Assembly: GCA_034430425.1 (NCBI GenBank)
Contig: DAOUEK010000011.1
Coordinates: 1-19,489 of the forward strand
Length of the DNA: 19,489 nucleotides
Direction: 5' to 3'
From: WVZH01 sp034430425
Lineage (GTDB): Bacteria; Chloroflexota; Anaerolineae; Anaerolineales; E44-bin32
Shown: positions 1 through 7,886 of the stretch, in pieces
Position numbering within the stretch: position 1 is the first letter of the stretch
Layout of the letters: each line of letters opens with the position of its first letter
Notes under the pieces: model-generated
Database searches by the model: none
What the model was told of the DNA's origin: nothing
The model's input: only the letters and a program-made list of their open reading frames with translations
Translations under genes and position numbers: made by a program

Positions 1-153
1 CTGAATCCGTTCACTTGGTGGTATTCTGTTCATGGCGTGGGATTCCTTTCCGCCCGTAAGGGCAGTGGTTTTGTGATAAACCAAAGGATATCTCACGCCG
101 CTTATTTTTACAGCATTATAAGGACATCACCCATACGGCTGGCGTATTTATAG
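1..153 (+). CDS. C-terminal fragment of an unidentified protein (cut by the window edge)
   Basis: Frame 1 is open from the first base to a TAG at 151-153, giving the last 50 residues of a protein whose start lies outside the window. The peptide begins LNPFTWWYSVHGVG and is rich in aromatic and basic residues. The other two forward frames are closed early. The stop lies 32 nt before the glycosyltransferase start, so the two genes could be co-transcribed. No family is recognised. An open frame of 50 codons can arise by chance in roughly one case in ten, so this is only a probable gene end; the upstream sequence would settle it. Confidence 0.4.
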   Translation: MNPFTWWYSVHGVGFLSARKGSGFVINQRISHAAYFYSIIRTSPIRLAYL

Positions 154-185
154 GATCCCAACACCTCAATAGTGATTACGAGTCT

Positions 186-1187
186 ATGAATTCTGATGAA
201 AATAAAATGAACGTCGACAACAAAACCCAAAAAACGATCGATATCGTGATACCCGTCTACAATGAAGAACAGATCATTGAACGATTTTATTCTAGACTTC
301 AACATGCATTGGATCAGCTCCCATATCAATTTCAGATTTACTTCATCGATGATGGCTCTAAGGACAACACGCATCAAATCCTGACAGGGATCGCCAATAC
401 GGATCCACGAGTTGTGGTCGTACAACTGAGTCGGAATTTTGGCCATCAGGCCGCACTAACTGCAGGCCTGGATATTTCCTCTGCGGATGCAGTGATTACG
501 ATGGACAGCGATGGCCAGCATCCTCCCGAGTTGTTAGGGCAATTACTCGAGCTTTATGAGAGCGGGTATGAAATCGTACTCACCAAGAGACTAAGCGGCG
601 GCCAAAAGTCATGGTTCAAGAGACTGGGAACGGCAGCATTTTATAAAATAATGAACTTTATTGGTGACACGAATATCGTCCCCGGTGCTGCAGACTTCCG
701 CCTGCTTTCGAATGATGTCGTAGAAGGACTAAAGAGATTCCGTGAATATCATCGCCTGCTTCGCGGGATCGTAGCCTGGATGGGTTTTCGCACCATCATT
801 CTGCCCTTCGAACCAGAAGAACGAATTGGGGGAGACACGAAGTACACCAAGAATAAAATGTTCAAATTAGCACAAGACGCGGTCTTCTCTTTCTCGTTAA
901 CGCCGTTACGGATTGGCCTCTCATTTGGCATTTTATTCCTGACATTAGCCATTGGCGAAATGGTTTTTGTGCTATGCATATGGCTTCGGGGAGAACAAGA
1001 GCTTCTCGTGCCGGGATGGAGCTCGCTGATGTTCGTGCTGCTCCTCCTGGGAGGGATACTTCTCCTCTCGCTTGGAATTATGGGCGTATATATGGGATAT
1101 ATTTTTCAAGAAGTTAAGCGGAGACCACTCTACCTGATTCGCGACATTCAGCAACAAATCTCGGACGATTCAAATTCCAATCCCTGA
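186..1187 (+). CDS. GT2 family glycosyltransferase, polyprenyl-phosphate sugar transferase type (DPM1/GtrB/ArnC-like)
   Basis: The protein has 333 residues and is probably an inner-membrane enzyme that transfers a sugar from a nucleotide donor to polyprenyl phosphate. The GT-A fold is marked by IVIPVYNEE (20-28), DDGS (55-58), the metal-binding DSD within DSDGQHP (107-113), ADFRLL (169-174) and R213-IGG-TKY (to 220), which is the usual signature of the DPM1/GtrB group. Two hydrophobic segments follow, about 242-266 and 279-303, then a basic KRRP cytoplasmic tail, as in GtrB. ATG 186 has no clear Shine-Dalgarno sequence; ATG 207, seven codons in, is an alternative start that still keeps the whole domain. 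The neighbouring methyltransferase suggests a surface-glycan role. The donor sugar cannot be read from sequence. Confidence 0.9.
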   Translation: MNSDENKMNVDNKTQKTIDIVIPVYNEEQIIERFYSRLQHALDQLPYQFQIYFIDDGSKDNTHQILTGIANTDPRVVVVQLSRNFGHQAALTAGLDISSADAVITMDSDGQHPPELLGQLLELYESGYEIVLTKRLSGGQKSWFKRLGTAAFYKIMNFIGDTNIVPGAADFRLLSNDVVEGLKRFREYHRLLRGIVAWMGFRTIILPFEPEERIGGDTKYTKNKMFKLAQDAVFSFSLTPLRIGLSFGILFLTLAIGEMVFVLCIWLRGEQELLVPGWSSLMFVLLLLGGILLLSLGIMGVYMGYIFQEVKRRPLYLIRDIQQQISDDSNSNP

Positions 1188-1252
1188 CATTTCCGTAAAT
1201 CTCAGCCTGCATTACCTCCGGTTCACAAGACTGCTGCGGGAGGAAAGACCAA

Positions 1253-2089
1253 TTGAATACCTGTGTCGTATGTAGATCGAATAAGTTCCAACTATTATGG
1301 CGCGAATTGCAGCAATGCTTGAACTGTGGCCACGTAATGGCGAACATCGATCTGGAGACGTTTCGACCCAAAACTCTTTACAACGAAAATTACTTTTCAG
1401 GAGATGAATACGCAGATTACCTGCGTGATCGAAAGACGTTGGAACGGAATTTTTCCGCAAGGTTGAAGGAGGTACGGCGCTTCCACAGCGGTGGTGCGTT
1501 AATCGAAATCGGATGCGCCTACGGCTATTTTCTTAACCTGGCGAGAGCGCATTTCTCCGTTCGAGGTTTTGATATCGCAGAGTCTGCATTGGAACATGCG
1601 AAGAACGTCTATGGACTACCTGTCGAAAATATAGACTTCCTCGATGCAAGAGTAGATCATGAAACCGCCGATGTGATCGTGATGTGGGACACCATCGAGC
1701 ATCTACTCCGACCAGATCTCGTAGTTAAGAAAGCATCACAAGTTCTAAAAAATGGAGGCGCTCTGCTCCTTACAACAGGAGATATCGGCAGTATGCTTGC
1801 AAAGCTGCGTGGAGAGAATTGGCGTTTAATCCATCCGCCCACCCATCTGCACTACTTCAATAAAGAAACCATTCGACGCCTTCTCGAAGAGGCCGGATTG
1901 GAAATCGCAGCCGTCAAATACGTGCCAGTCTGGAGAAGCCTGCGGCAGATCCTCTACAGCCTATTTGCCCTCGGCAAGGATAAAATCCCTGACTTCTACC
2001 GCCGGATCGAAGACACACGCATCGGTGAAATCTCGATACCCCTCAACACAATGGATATTATGCTCGTCGTCGGCAGAAAAATCGATTGA
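1253..2089 (+). CDS. Class I SAM-dependent methyltransferase with N-terminal zinc ribbon
   Basis: The start is TTG at 1253: GGGAGG lies at 1238-1243, nine bases upstream, and no ATG offers a better site. The 278-residue protein opens with a four-cysteine zinc ribbon (C4, C7, C22, C25), followed by a Rossmann methyltransferase domain. SAM motif I is E85-IGCAYG; the acidic residue ending strand 2 is in GFDIAE (105-110); the post-motif WDTIEH is at 145-150; a typical HLHYF segment sits at 198-202. This is the Methyltransf_23-like arrangement common in polysaccharide clusters, where such enzymes methylate sugars or lipids. It begins 65 nt after the GT2 gene on the same strand, so joint transcription is likely. 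The substrate is unknown. Confidence 0.85.
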   Translation: MNTCVVCRSNKFQLLWRELQQCLNCGHVMANIDLETFRPKTLYNENYFSGDEYADYLRDRKTLERNFSARLKEVRRFHSGGALIEIGCAYGYFLNLARAHFSVRGFDIAESALEHAKNVYGLPVENIDFLDARVDHETADVIVMWDTIEHLLRPDLVVKKASQVLKNGGALLLTTGDIGSMLAKLRGENWRLIHPPTHLHYFNKETIRRLLEEAGLEIAAVKYVPVWRSLRQILYSLFALGKDKIPDFYRRIEDTRIGEISIPLNTMDIMLVVGRKID

Positions 2090-2125
2090 AACAAAGGCAG
2101 CTTCCCAAATAAAACTTTTGTCCTT

Positions 2126-2143
2126 CTGACATCTATTTGTCAG
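2126..2143. repeat. Short inverted repeat CTGACA-6-TGTCAG in the intergenic space
   Basis: A perfect 6-bp inverted repeat with a TCTATT spacer lies 37 bases after the methyltransferase stop and about 30 bases before the -10 element of the SPFH gene. No T-run follows on the plus strand, so it is a poor intrinsic terminator. It could be a weak terminator or an operator site; with six pairs, chance is also possible. Confidence 0.3.
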
Positions 2144-2171
2144 CCGCAAGTCGGAAGTTCAAAACCCTGCG

Positions 2172-2180
2172 TGATATAAT
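2172..2180 (+). promoter_or_regulatory. Extended -10 promoter of the SPFH gene
   Basis: TGA-TATAAT gives a consensus TGn extension (2172-2174) followed by a perfect TATAAT (2175-2180). There is no recognisable -35 hexamer at 16-18 bases, which is usual for extended -10 promoters. Transcription would start near 2187, leaving a leader of about 45 nt that ends in the AAGGAGG ribosome binding site before ATG 2232. Confidence 0.55.
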
Positions 2181-2231
2181 CCCACGAAATACGAAAATAT
2201 TGCCTATGGAAAACTCAAGGAGGAAGAATTC

Positions 2232-3251
2232 ATGAACATACCTATCGTCGTGCGTGCTATGACCACACTTACGTGGTTACTTGCAATAGGAATTGCCATT
2301 CTATCAGTCGTTCGTGCCTCTCAAGGCCGTCGGATGCGATCCGCAGTTGCCATGATCATCGGCTTGGTAGTACTGGCCTTGGTGCTTACCACTCTGTCGG
2401 CCGGGCTTGTTTACATCCGACCGATGGAAAGTGGTGTTGTCGAGTCTCTGACGGGTTTACGAGAAACCTCGCTTGATCAAGGTTTGCAATGGGTCATTCC
2501 ATTTGCTGATAGCGTGATTACGTACCCGATTTCTGACCAGACCTACACCATGTCCATCGCCCATGAAGAGGGAACGATACAGGGAGACGACTCAGTGGAG
2601 GTGCGCACCTCCGACGGGCAGATAGTGCACATCGACGCATCAGTAATCTTTCACATCGAGGATGTCATTACTGTCCACATCATGTGGCAGGATCGCTACG
2701 TCAACGAACTCGTGCGAGCAGAGGCTCGCGGCATCATTCGCGACATAGCCTCACAATACGGGGTGGAAGAAATTAACAGTGCCAAACGTCAGGAATTGAT
2801 CGATGGTATCCGCGATACAATGTCCACCAAGTTGAGTGAGAACGGTCTGGCTCTGGATGAATTCATACTACGCAATATCCAATTCTCGGCAGAATATCAA
2901 GTCGCCGTCGAGCAGAAACAGATCGCCGAGCAGCAAGTGCAGCAGGCCACTTTCGTGGTCCAGCAGCGCGAGCAAGAGGCATTGCAGGCGCGCAAGGTCG
3001 CCGAGGGTGAAGCTGCCGCTTTAGTCATCAACGCCGAAGCTCGTGCCGAAGCACGCCTGATTGAAGCCGAAGCGGAAGCCAAAGCACTGGAGTTGATTGC
3101 CAACGCACTGCGCGACAATCCCGAAGTGCTCACCTTCGAATACATCCAAAAACTTGCCGATCAAATCAAAGTGATGCTCATTCCCAACGACAATCCCTTC
3201 TTACTGCCGCTCCCATCACTGGAAGATGACGGCGCAATTACAGTGCCTTAG
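2232..3251 (+). CDS. SPFH/band 7 (prohibitin-stomatin-like) membrane protein
   Basis: The ATG is preceded by a strong AAGGAGGAAG ribosome binding site. The 339-residue protein has two hydrophobic segments (about 12-28 and 38-60), then an SPFH domain (about 60-225) that begins with the typical YIRPMESGVV and contains the family's GLQWVIPF and VHIDASVIFHI stretches. A long Glu/Ala/Gln-rich coiled coil follows (about 226-290), including repeated AEARAEA-type heptads, and then a short proline-rich tail. Family members oligomerise into rings or cages on the membrane and often modulate proteases such as FtsH or organise membrane microdomains. No NfeD-like partner gene lies nearby. Its own promoter upstream and terminator downstream make it monocistronic. 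The exact role is not shown by the sequence. Confidence 0.88.
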   Translation: MNIPIVVRAMTTLTWLLAIGIAILSVVRASQGRRMRSAVAMIIGLVVLALVLTTLSAGLVYIRPMESGVVESLTGLRETSLDQGLQWVIPFADSVITYPISDQTYTMSIAHEEGTIQGDDSVEVRTSDGQIVHIDASVIFHIEDVITVHIMWQDRYVNELVRAEARGIIRDIASQYGVEEINSAKRQELIDGIRDTMSTKLSENGLALDEFILRNIQFSAEYQVAVEQKQIAEQQVQQATFVVQQREQEALQARKVAEGEAAALVINAEARAEARLIEAEAEAKALELIANALRDNPEVLTFEYIQKLADQIKVMLIPNDNPFLLPLPSLEDDGAITVP

Positions 3252-3285
3252 ATACCTTAAGACTCAATAATCACGATTGATACTC

Positions 3286-3318
3286 AAAAAACCCGCAAGC
3301 GAAGGCTTGCGGGTTTTT
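3286..3318. terminator. Bidirectional intrinsic terminator between the SPFH gene and nadB
   Basis: A perfect 9-bp stem, CCCGCAAGC (3292-3300) with GCTTGCGGG (3305-3313), closes a GAAG tetraloop. It is flanked by six A (3286-3291) and five T (3314-3318), so it is a good rho-independent terminator read from either strand. It sits between two convergent genes, 34 bases after the SPFH stop and 30 bases beyond the nadB stop. Confidence 0.92.
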
Positions 3319-3348
3319 ATGTTCAAATCCGAACCCGAAATGATGGGA

Positions 3349-4941
3349 CTAAATCACCGCCGTGCCCTTGGTGTCATCGCGGTAGTGGCAGCCCCGGCTG
3401 CTTCGATTGTGCTGAGCGGCAGCAGCAATGATAAGCGCCGCCTGCACGCTGTGACGCAGTCCAATCAAGGCGTCATTTACGCGTGTTGTACGATAAAAAA
3501 CTTCGATGTCCTCTTTCAAATGGTATAGATCTCGCATGGCACGGGCCAGACGCTTCGTAGATCGTACCAACCCGACGTAGTGCCACATGGTGTGCTGAAT
3601 GGTGCGTATGTCGCGCCAGATCAACGCTGGGTCGGCATCTTCCTCCAGCCCTTCCTCTTCCCATCGGGGGACCTCGTCCGGTGCGACCTGGTCAACCACG
3701 CCGCACCTAACGATGTCCTGCGCAGCACGCACTCCCCATACGAGACCATCCACGAGTGACGTGCTCGCCAATCGATTGGCACCGTGAACGCCGTTGCACG
3801 CTACCTCCCCTACGGTATAAAGGTTTTGAACGCTCGCGCGTGCCCACTCATCTGTCCACACCCCGCCGCAGAAATAATGAGCAGCGGGTACAACCGGAAT
3901 GGACTGGCGGGTGATATCCAGGCCAAGACTCAGGCAGCGGGCATGGATCGTGGGGAATCGCTCGCGGATCGCATCGGCCGACATAGCAGAGTGAATATCG
4001 AGCAGTACATGAGCGTAGCCGTTCTCAACCATCTCCTGGTGGATCGCCCGGGAGACAACGTCACGAGATGCCAGATCGCCCCACTCCGGGTCATACCGCG
4101 CCATGAACGCTTCCCCGGAGGGTGTCAGCAGCCGCCCCCCCTCACCGCGGACCGCCTCGGAAATAAGAAACCCCTGACCACCAGGAACGGCAAGTGTCGT
4201 CGGATGGAACTGTACGTACTCGGCATTGATGACCCGCGCACCCGCACGATACGCCATTGCCAGGCCATCACCGCGAGCACCTTCCGGATTGGTGGTATGA
4301 CGGTATATCCGCCCCAGCCCGCCTGTGGCGAGGATGGTCTTTCCAGCCAGGTAACGGCGGACACTGCGCCTTTCCTGCTCGTAAACATAGGCACCGTAGC
4401 ACGTGATCGGCTCGTAAACACTGAGTGGATCGTTGGCGTGATGCGGAAAGGTGATCAGATCGACGGCGGTGGCTGCGGGTACAATCTGCACGTTGGGCTG
4501 TGCTCGCAAGGCGGCAACCATGGCTTGAATGATCGCCTTTCCCGTCGAATCCCCGACATGCAAAATGCGCGGACAGGTGTGCGCCGCCTCCTGGCCGAAT
4601 GATAATTGGCCATCGGAGGCCCGATCGAATGACACCCCACAATACTCGATCAGCATCTCATGAACCAGCGCAGGACCTTGCTCAGCAATAATGCGAGCGG
4701 TGGAAGGCAGGCTCAACCCCGCGCCCGCCGCCAGAATATCGTCCACAAGTAAATCAGGGCTATCCTCTTCACCCAAAGTGACGATTCCCCCTTGTGCGTA
4801 GCGTGTATTGCTTTCTTCGGGCTCGGAGGCGCGTGTAATTACGACGACCTGACGCTCTCGATCCTGCGCCAGACGCAAGGCGGTTGCGGCACCCGCAATG
4901 CCACAACCAATCACGAGCACATCCGCACGAACGGGAGTCAC
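3349..4941 (-). CDS. nadB: L-aspartate oxidase (FAD-dependent), first step of de novo NAD synthesis
   Basis: This enzyme oxidises L-aspartate to iminoaspartate for quinolinate synthase. The start is GTG at 4941, overlapping the nadA stop as GTGA, with GGAGG seven bases upstream, which indicates translational coupling. The 530-residue length is normal. The FAD Rossmann motif is in VLVIGCGIAGAAT (8-20); RYAQGG (47-52) is the flavin/substrate loop. Succinate-dehydrogenase-like active-site motifs follow: QFHPT (244-248), EAVRGEGG (262-269), HYFCGG (355-360) and GEVACNGVHGANRLAS (378-393, with R390). The helical C-terminal domain ends with the family hallmark SRGCHYRDD (515-523). It is the last gene of nadC-nadA-nadB and ends at the bidirectional terminator. 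Confidence 0.97.
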   Translation of the reverse strand: MTPVRADVLVIGCGIAGAATALRLAQDRERQVVVITRASEPEESNTRYAQGGIVTLGEEDSPDLLVDDILAAGAGLSLPSTARIIAEQGPALVHEMLIEYCGVSFDRASDGQLSFGQEAAHTCPRILHVGDSTGKAIIQAMVAALRAQPNVQIVPAATAVDLITFPHHANDPLSVYEPITCYGAYVYEQERRSVRRYLAGKTILATGGLGRIYRHTTNPEGARGDGLAMAYRAGARVINAEYVQFHPTTLAVPGGQGFLISEAVRGEGGRLLTPSGEAFMARYDPEWGDLASRDVVSRAIHQEMVENGYAHVLLDIHSAMSADAIRERFPTIHARCLSLGLDITRQSIPVVPAAHYFCGGVWTDEWARASVQNLYTVGEVACNGVHGANRLASTSLVDGLVWGVRAAQDIVRCGVVDQVAPDEVPRWEEEGLEEDADPALIWRDIRTIQHTMWHYVGLVRSTKRLARAMRDLYHLKEDIEVFYRTTRVNDALIGLRHSVQAALIIAAAAQHNRSSRGCHYRDDTKGTAVI

Positions 4942-5987
4942 TTGCTTACCTCCAGCATACGCTCCAAAGCGATCCGGGCATCCCGAGCGGTATCTGCAGG
5001 GACGGTAACCTGATTTATGGCCTTGCCCGCTGCAAGCCCTTCCAATATCCGTTCGACTTTCTCCAATGTGATCAGATTCATGTCATGACAGCATGCTGGC
5101 TTTGATGACAGGAGTGCAATCTGTTTGTCAGGATTCTCCTGGTCGAGACGGTTGACTAGATTGAATTCGGTGCCGACGGCCCACCTGCTCCCGGCAGGTG
5201 AGGCCTCGATCTGTTGAATGATGTAAGACGTAGAACCCGCCTCGTCTGCCTGATCGACAACTTCCATCGAGCATTCTGGATGAACGATCACGCGGATGTC
5301 AGGTTCCTGCCTGCGCCATCGGAACACATCCTCCACTGAAAAAACCTGATGCACGTTACACCAGCCGCGCCAAAGAAAAATTCGAGCATTCCGAATCGCT
5401 GCCTTCTCAAAGCCTCCGCGAGCAAGTTGGGGATCCCAGAGCAGCATCTCGTCGAGCGGAATGCCCATCTTCTTGCCCGTATTGCGGCCGAGATGTTGAT
5501 CGGGGAAAAAGAACACATAGGGTCGTTGTTCGAAAGCCCACGTCAGGATCTTTTCGGCATTCGATGACGTACACACCAGGCCATTGTGGCGGCCACAGAA
5601 TGCCTTCAACGATGCCGTAGAGTTGACGTAGGTTATCGGGGTAACTTCGTTTTCGACATCCAGCACTTCGCCCAGTTGTCCCCAGACTTGCTGCACATCG
5701 GATAAACCGGCCATGTCCGCCAGGGGACAACCTGCGTCAAGATCGGGCAAGAATACGCGCTGACCGGGTTGAGCAAGAACGGCTGCGGTTTCTGCCATGA
5801 AGTGTACGCCGCAGAAAACGATATACTCCGCCTCACGGTTTTTTACGGCGTCGAACACCAGCTTCAACGAATCGCCCCTGAAATCCGAAACCTGGATCAC
5901 ATCATCCCGCTGGTAATGATGTCCGAGAATCACCAATTTCTTTCCCAACTCGGATTTCAGTTCCGAGACACGATCGATATGCTGCAT
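4938..5987 (-). CDS. nadA: Quinolinate synthase, [4Fe-4S] enzyme
   Basis: The enzyme condenses iminoaspartate with dihydroxyacetone phosphate to quinolinate. The 349-residue protein has the three-fold pseudo-repeat markers GHHYQ (22-26), HPEC (236-239) and GTE (272-274). The three conserved cluster ligands are C87 in AGCPLA, C210 in FLWRGWCNVHQ, and, by alignment with the usual CPNM motif, C300 in CCHDM; C299 just before it is an extra cysteine. The ATG lies 3 nt after the nadC stop with GAGG about ten bases upstream, and the TGA overlaps the nadB GTG by 4 nt, so the three genes form one operon. The length matches the short, Thermotoga-type NadA rather than longer forms. Confidence 0.97.
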   Translation of the reverse strand: MQHIDRVSELKSELGKKLVILGHHYQRDDVIQVSDFRGDSLKLVFDAVKNREAEYIVFCGVHFMAETAAVLAQPGQRVFLPDLDAGCPLADMAGLSDVQQVWGQLGEVLDVENEVTPITYVNSTASLKAFCGRHNGLVCTSSNAEKILTWAFEQRPYVFFFPDQHLGRNTGKKMGIPLDEMLLWDPQLARGGFEKAAIRNARIFLWRGWCNVHQVFSVEDVFRWRRQEPDIRVIVHPECSMEVVDQADEAGSTSYIIQQIEASPAGSRWAVGTEFNLVNRLDQENPDKQIALLSSKPACCHDMNLITLEKVERILEGLAAGKAINQVTVPADTARDARIALERMLEVSK

Positions 5988-5990
5988 AGA

Positions 5991-6824
5991 TCAAATCCTC
6001 ATGCTGATGTCAAGCGCTGGGGCGGAATGGGTAAGTGCACCGATCGAGATGAAATCCACACCGGTTGCCGCGACGTCTGCAACGTAGGCCAAATCCACGT
6101 TGCCCGATGCTTCCAACGGCATTCGGCCCGCCGTCAACTGAACGGCTGCGCGCATCATATCAAGATCCATATTATCCAACATGATCCGATCCACATTGAG
6201 GGTCAGTGCCTCTTCCAGTTGGTCTATACGCTCCACTTCGACCTCGATGGGCAATTCGGGGTATGCCTGACGGGCTTGTTCGACAGCCGCTGAGATTCCA
6301 CCGGCAGCGGCGATATGGTTGTCCTTAATCAAAATCATATCGTACAGGCTGATCCGATGATTCTCGCCACCCCCCATACGCACGGCGTACTTCTCAAGCC
6401 GACGGTATCCAGGGAGTGTTTTCCGCGTATCCAGGATCGTGGCATTGCCGCCCTCAATTGCCCGCACGAAAGTTTGCGTACAGGTTGCGATTCCGGAAAG
6501 GTGTTGTAGAAAATTCAAGGCGATGCGTTCTGCCGCCAATAATGTCCTCCCCGGTCCGGAAACCTCTGCAATCACATCGCCGACCTGCACCACAGCCCCA
6601 TCCTGTACGCGGGCTGAAAAACGCAGCGAAGCATCCACGCGTTCGAATACCGCTTTGGCGATGGGTAAACCGGCGATAACGCCGGTCTCTTTTGCAACAA
6701 TCTCTCCGTGAAGTGATTGACCGGAAGCAATCACGGCCTTGGATGTCGCATCCCCGGGTCCGATGTCTTCCGCAACCGCCAATTCGATAAGCGGTTGTGC
6801 GGCCTGAATCAACTCATCTATCAT
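5991..6824 (-). CDS. nadC: Nicotinate-nucleotide pyrophosphorylase (quinolinate phosphoribosyltransferase)
   Basis: The enzyme converts quinolinate and PRPP to nicotinate mononucleotide, CO2 and pyrophosphate. The 277-residue protein shows all family motifs in order: AEDIGPGDATS (18-28), ERIALNFLQHLSGIAT (99-114), DTRKTLPGYR (132-141), GGGENHR (151-157), KDNH (167-170), EVEVE (194-198), LDN (216-218), EASGN (238-242) and DFISIGALTHS (257-267). It is the first gene of the nad operon as transcribed. ATG 6824 has only a weak AGG-type ribosome binding site. No NrtR, NadR or NiaR operator could be recognised upstream with confidence. Confidence 0.97.
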   Translation of the reverse strand: MIDELIQAAQPLIELAVAEDIGPGDATSKAVIASGQSLHGEIVAKETGVIAGLPIAKAVFERVDASLRFSARVQDGAVVQVGDVIAEVSGPGRTLLAAERIALNFLQHLSGIATCTQTFVRAIEGGNATILDTRKTLPGYRRLEKYAVRMGGGENHRISLYDMILIKDNHIAAAGGISAAVEQARQAYPELPIEVEVERIDQLEEALTLNVDRIMLDNMDLDMMRAAVQLTAGRMPLEASGNVDLAYVADVAATGVDFISIGALTHSAPALDISMRI

Positions 6825-6868
6825 CCGTCAACCTGTCGATTTTCGATAGTGGAATCTTAACACAAACC

Positions 6869-7047
6869 ATGATCCATGAGGATACCAACCAGCAACAAAT
6901 CGAAATTGCCATTCACAGTGTACCGAAATTATCCGAAGTATACGCTCCCAGGATGGCGATGTCCAGCCGATCGCTCTGGCGATCATTAACCCTCACGACG
7001 ATCGCAAGCTGAGTGATATGATATTTTCAATACCATACGCTCGTTGA
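6869..7047 (+). pseudogene. Possible frameshifted remnant of a small gene upstream of the metallopeptidase
   Basis: Between the divergent nadC and peptidase genes two overlapping frames look protein-like but neither is complete. From ATG 6869 one frame reads a plausible peptide ending in SEVYAP. At the CCC run near 6950, a -1 step gives QDGDVQPIALAIINPHDD and on to SIPYAR with TGA at 7045-7047, just 15 nt before the next start. Restoring one C would make a single reading frame of about 59 codons. No homologue is recognised and there is no ribosome binding site at ATG 6869, so chance is quite possible. The region also carries the peptidase promoter, which argues for non-coding use today. Confidence 0.22.
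7014..7022 (+). promoter_or_regulatory. Candidate extended -10 promoter of the metallopeptidase gene
   Basis: TGA-TATGAT carries the TGn extension and a -10 hexamer with five of six consensus bases. No clear -35 element is found at normal spacing. Transcription would begin near 7029, about 34 nt before TTG 7063. It resembles the extended -10 element of the SPFH gene at 2172-2180. Confidence 0.4.
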
Positions 7048-7062
7048 AAAAGGAGCATTCCC

Positions 7063-7884
7063 TTGACGGATAAAAAGATAATCGATGGGATCACCATCGA
7101 CGCCAATCCACACGAGCAAGAGACAGTTAATTTGATCGAGAAGACTTGTGCACAGGCGATGCAACTGGCGCAAGAGATGTGGGGGTTAAATCCTCCGCAG
7201 AACTGCCATATGTATGTAATGACCTCGTGGTGGCGGTTTTTCTTTCGTGCCGCGCCATGGCATTGGAAGATCTTGCTCGCCCTCACGTTCCCATTTTGGG
7301 CGCCGCGTGCACACAGAATGTGGGCCTATGCCGCCGGCTGGACACAGCGTTTCGGTACGCGCACTGTGATTGGCGTGAAGCCACCACTGATACTGGAACA
7401 AAGCGATATCAGCATCGGCATTCGCGTGTTCGTTGAAGAAAAAGATATGAGTCTGAAATTGCAGCACGTCAGCTGTCACGAACTCATCCACGCCTGTTCC
7501 GCCCATTTGCATTTGCCGATGTGGCTTAACGAAGGCATCGCCATGGTTACGGTCGACCGCTATTTGGGGAAAACGACGATCCTGGAGGACACACTCGAAC
7601 TGCTGCGCGATTATCAACCCAAAGCGCCGCCTCCCACCTACCGTCAGCTTTCGCGCATGCAAGGCAAGGATATCGTTTATCACACCACACGAGCTTATTG
7701 GCTCACACGATATCTGTACGAACAAGATCCGCAATTTCTAAAAAAGGTTCTCACGAAAAGACGCAGTCCGGAGGAAATCGCCGGCCAAATGGCAGAACAA
7801 ATGAATGTCGAAGCAGATCGCTTCTGGCATCAGATCGATGAAGCGCTTGTAGGCAATTTTTACGCAGAAAGGAACGATGGATAA
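7063..7884 (+). CDS. Putative MA-clan (gluzincin-type) metallopeptidase-like protein
   Basis: The start is TTG 7063, set by AGGAG at 7051-7055 seven bases upstream; no other start fits. The 273-residue product has HELIH (139-143) and WLNEG (154-158, E157), the zinc-ligand arrangement of peptidase MA-like proteins: two histidines plus a downstream glutamate. The segment HLPMWLNEGIAM is typical of that family. There is no signal peptide; a tryptophan- and phenylalanine-rich stretch at about 56-82 (WWRFFFRAAPWHWK, then a short hydrophobic run) could associate with the membrane. The C-terminal third is helical and acidic/basic mixed, without known motifs. The protein appears monocistronic, with a hairpin two bases after the TAA. 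Substrate and role are unknown; catalytic activity is inferred from motifs only. Confidence 0.75.
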   Translation: MTDKKIIDGITIDANPHEQETVNLIEKTCAQAMQLAQEMWGLNPPQNCHMYVMTSWWRFFFRAAPWHWKILLALTFPFWAPRAHRMWAYAAGWTQRFGTRTVIGVKPPLILEQSDISIGIRVFVEEKDMSLKLQHVSCHELIHACSAHLHLPMWLNEGIAMVTVDRYLGKTTILEDTLELLRDYQPKAPPPTYRQLSRMQGKDIVYHTTRAYWLTRYLYEQDPQFLKKVLTKRRSPEEIAGQMAEQMNVEADRFWHQIDEALVGNFYAERNDG

Positions 7885-7886
7885 AA

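Noticed and set aside
3784..4602. 272-codon plus-strand ORF inside nadB
   Set aside because: It lies fully antisense to a gene with every NadB motif; its translation has no recognisable domain and is a codon-bias shadow.
5769..6293. 174-codon plus-strand ORF spanning the nadA-nadC junction
   Set aside because: Antisense across two certain genes; random composition with many His and Cys.
6861..6882. Near-palindrome around CATGATCCATG upstream of nadC as an operator
   Set aside because: Short and not matching any nad regulator motif I know; could easily be chance.
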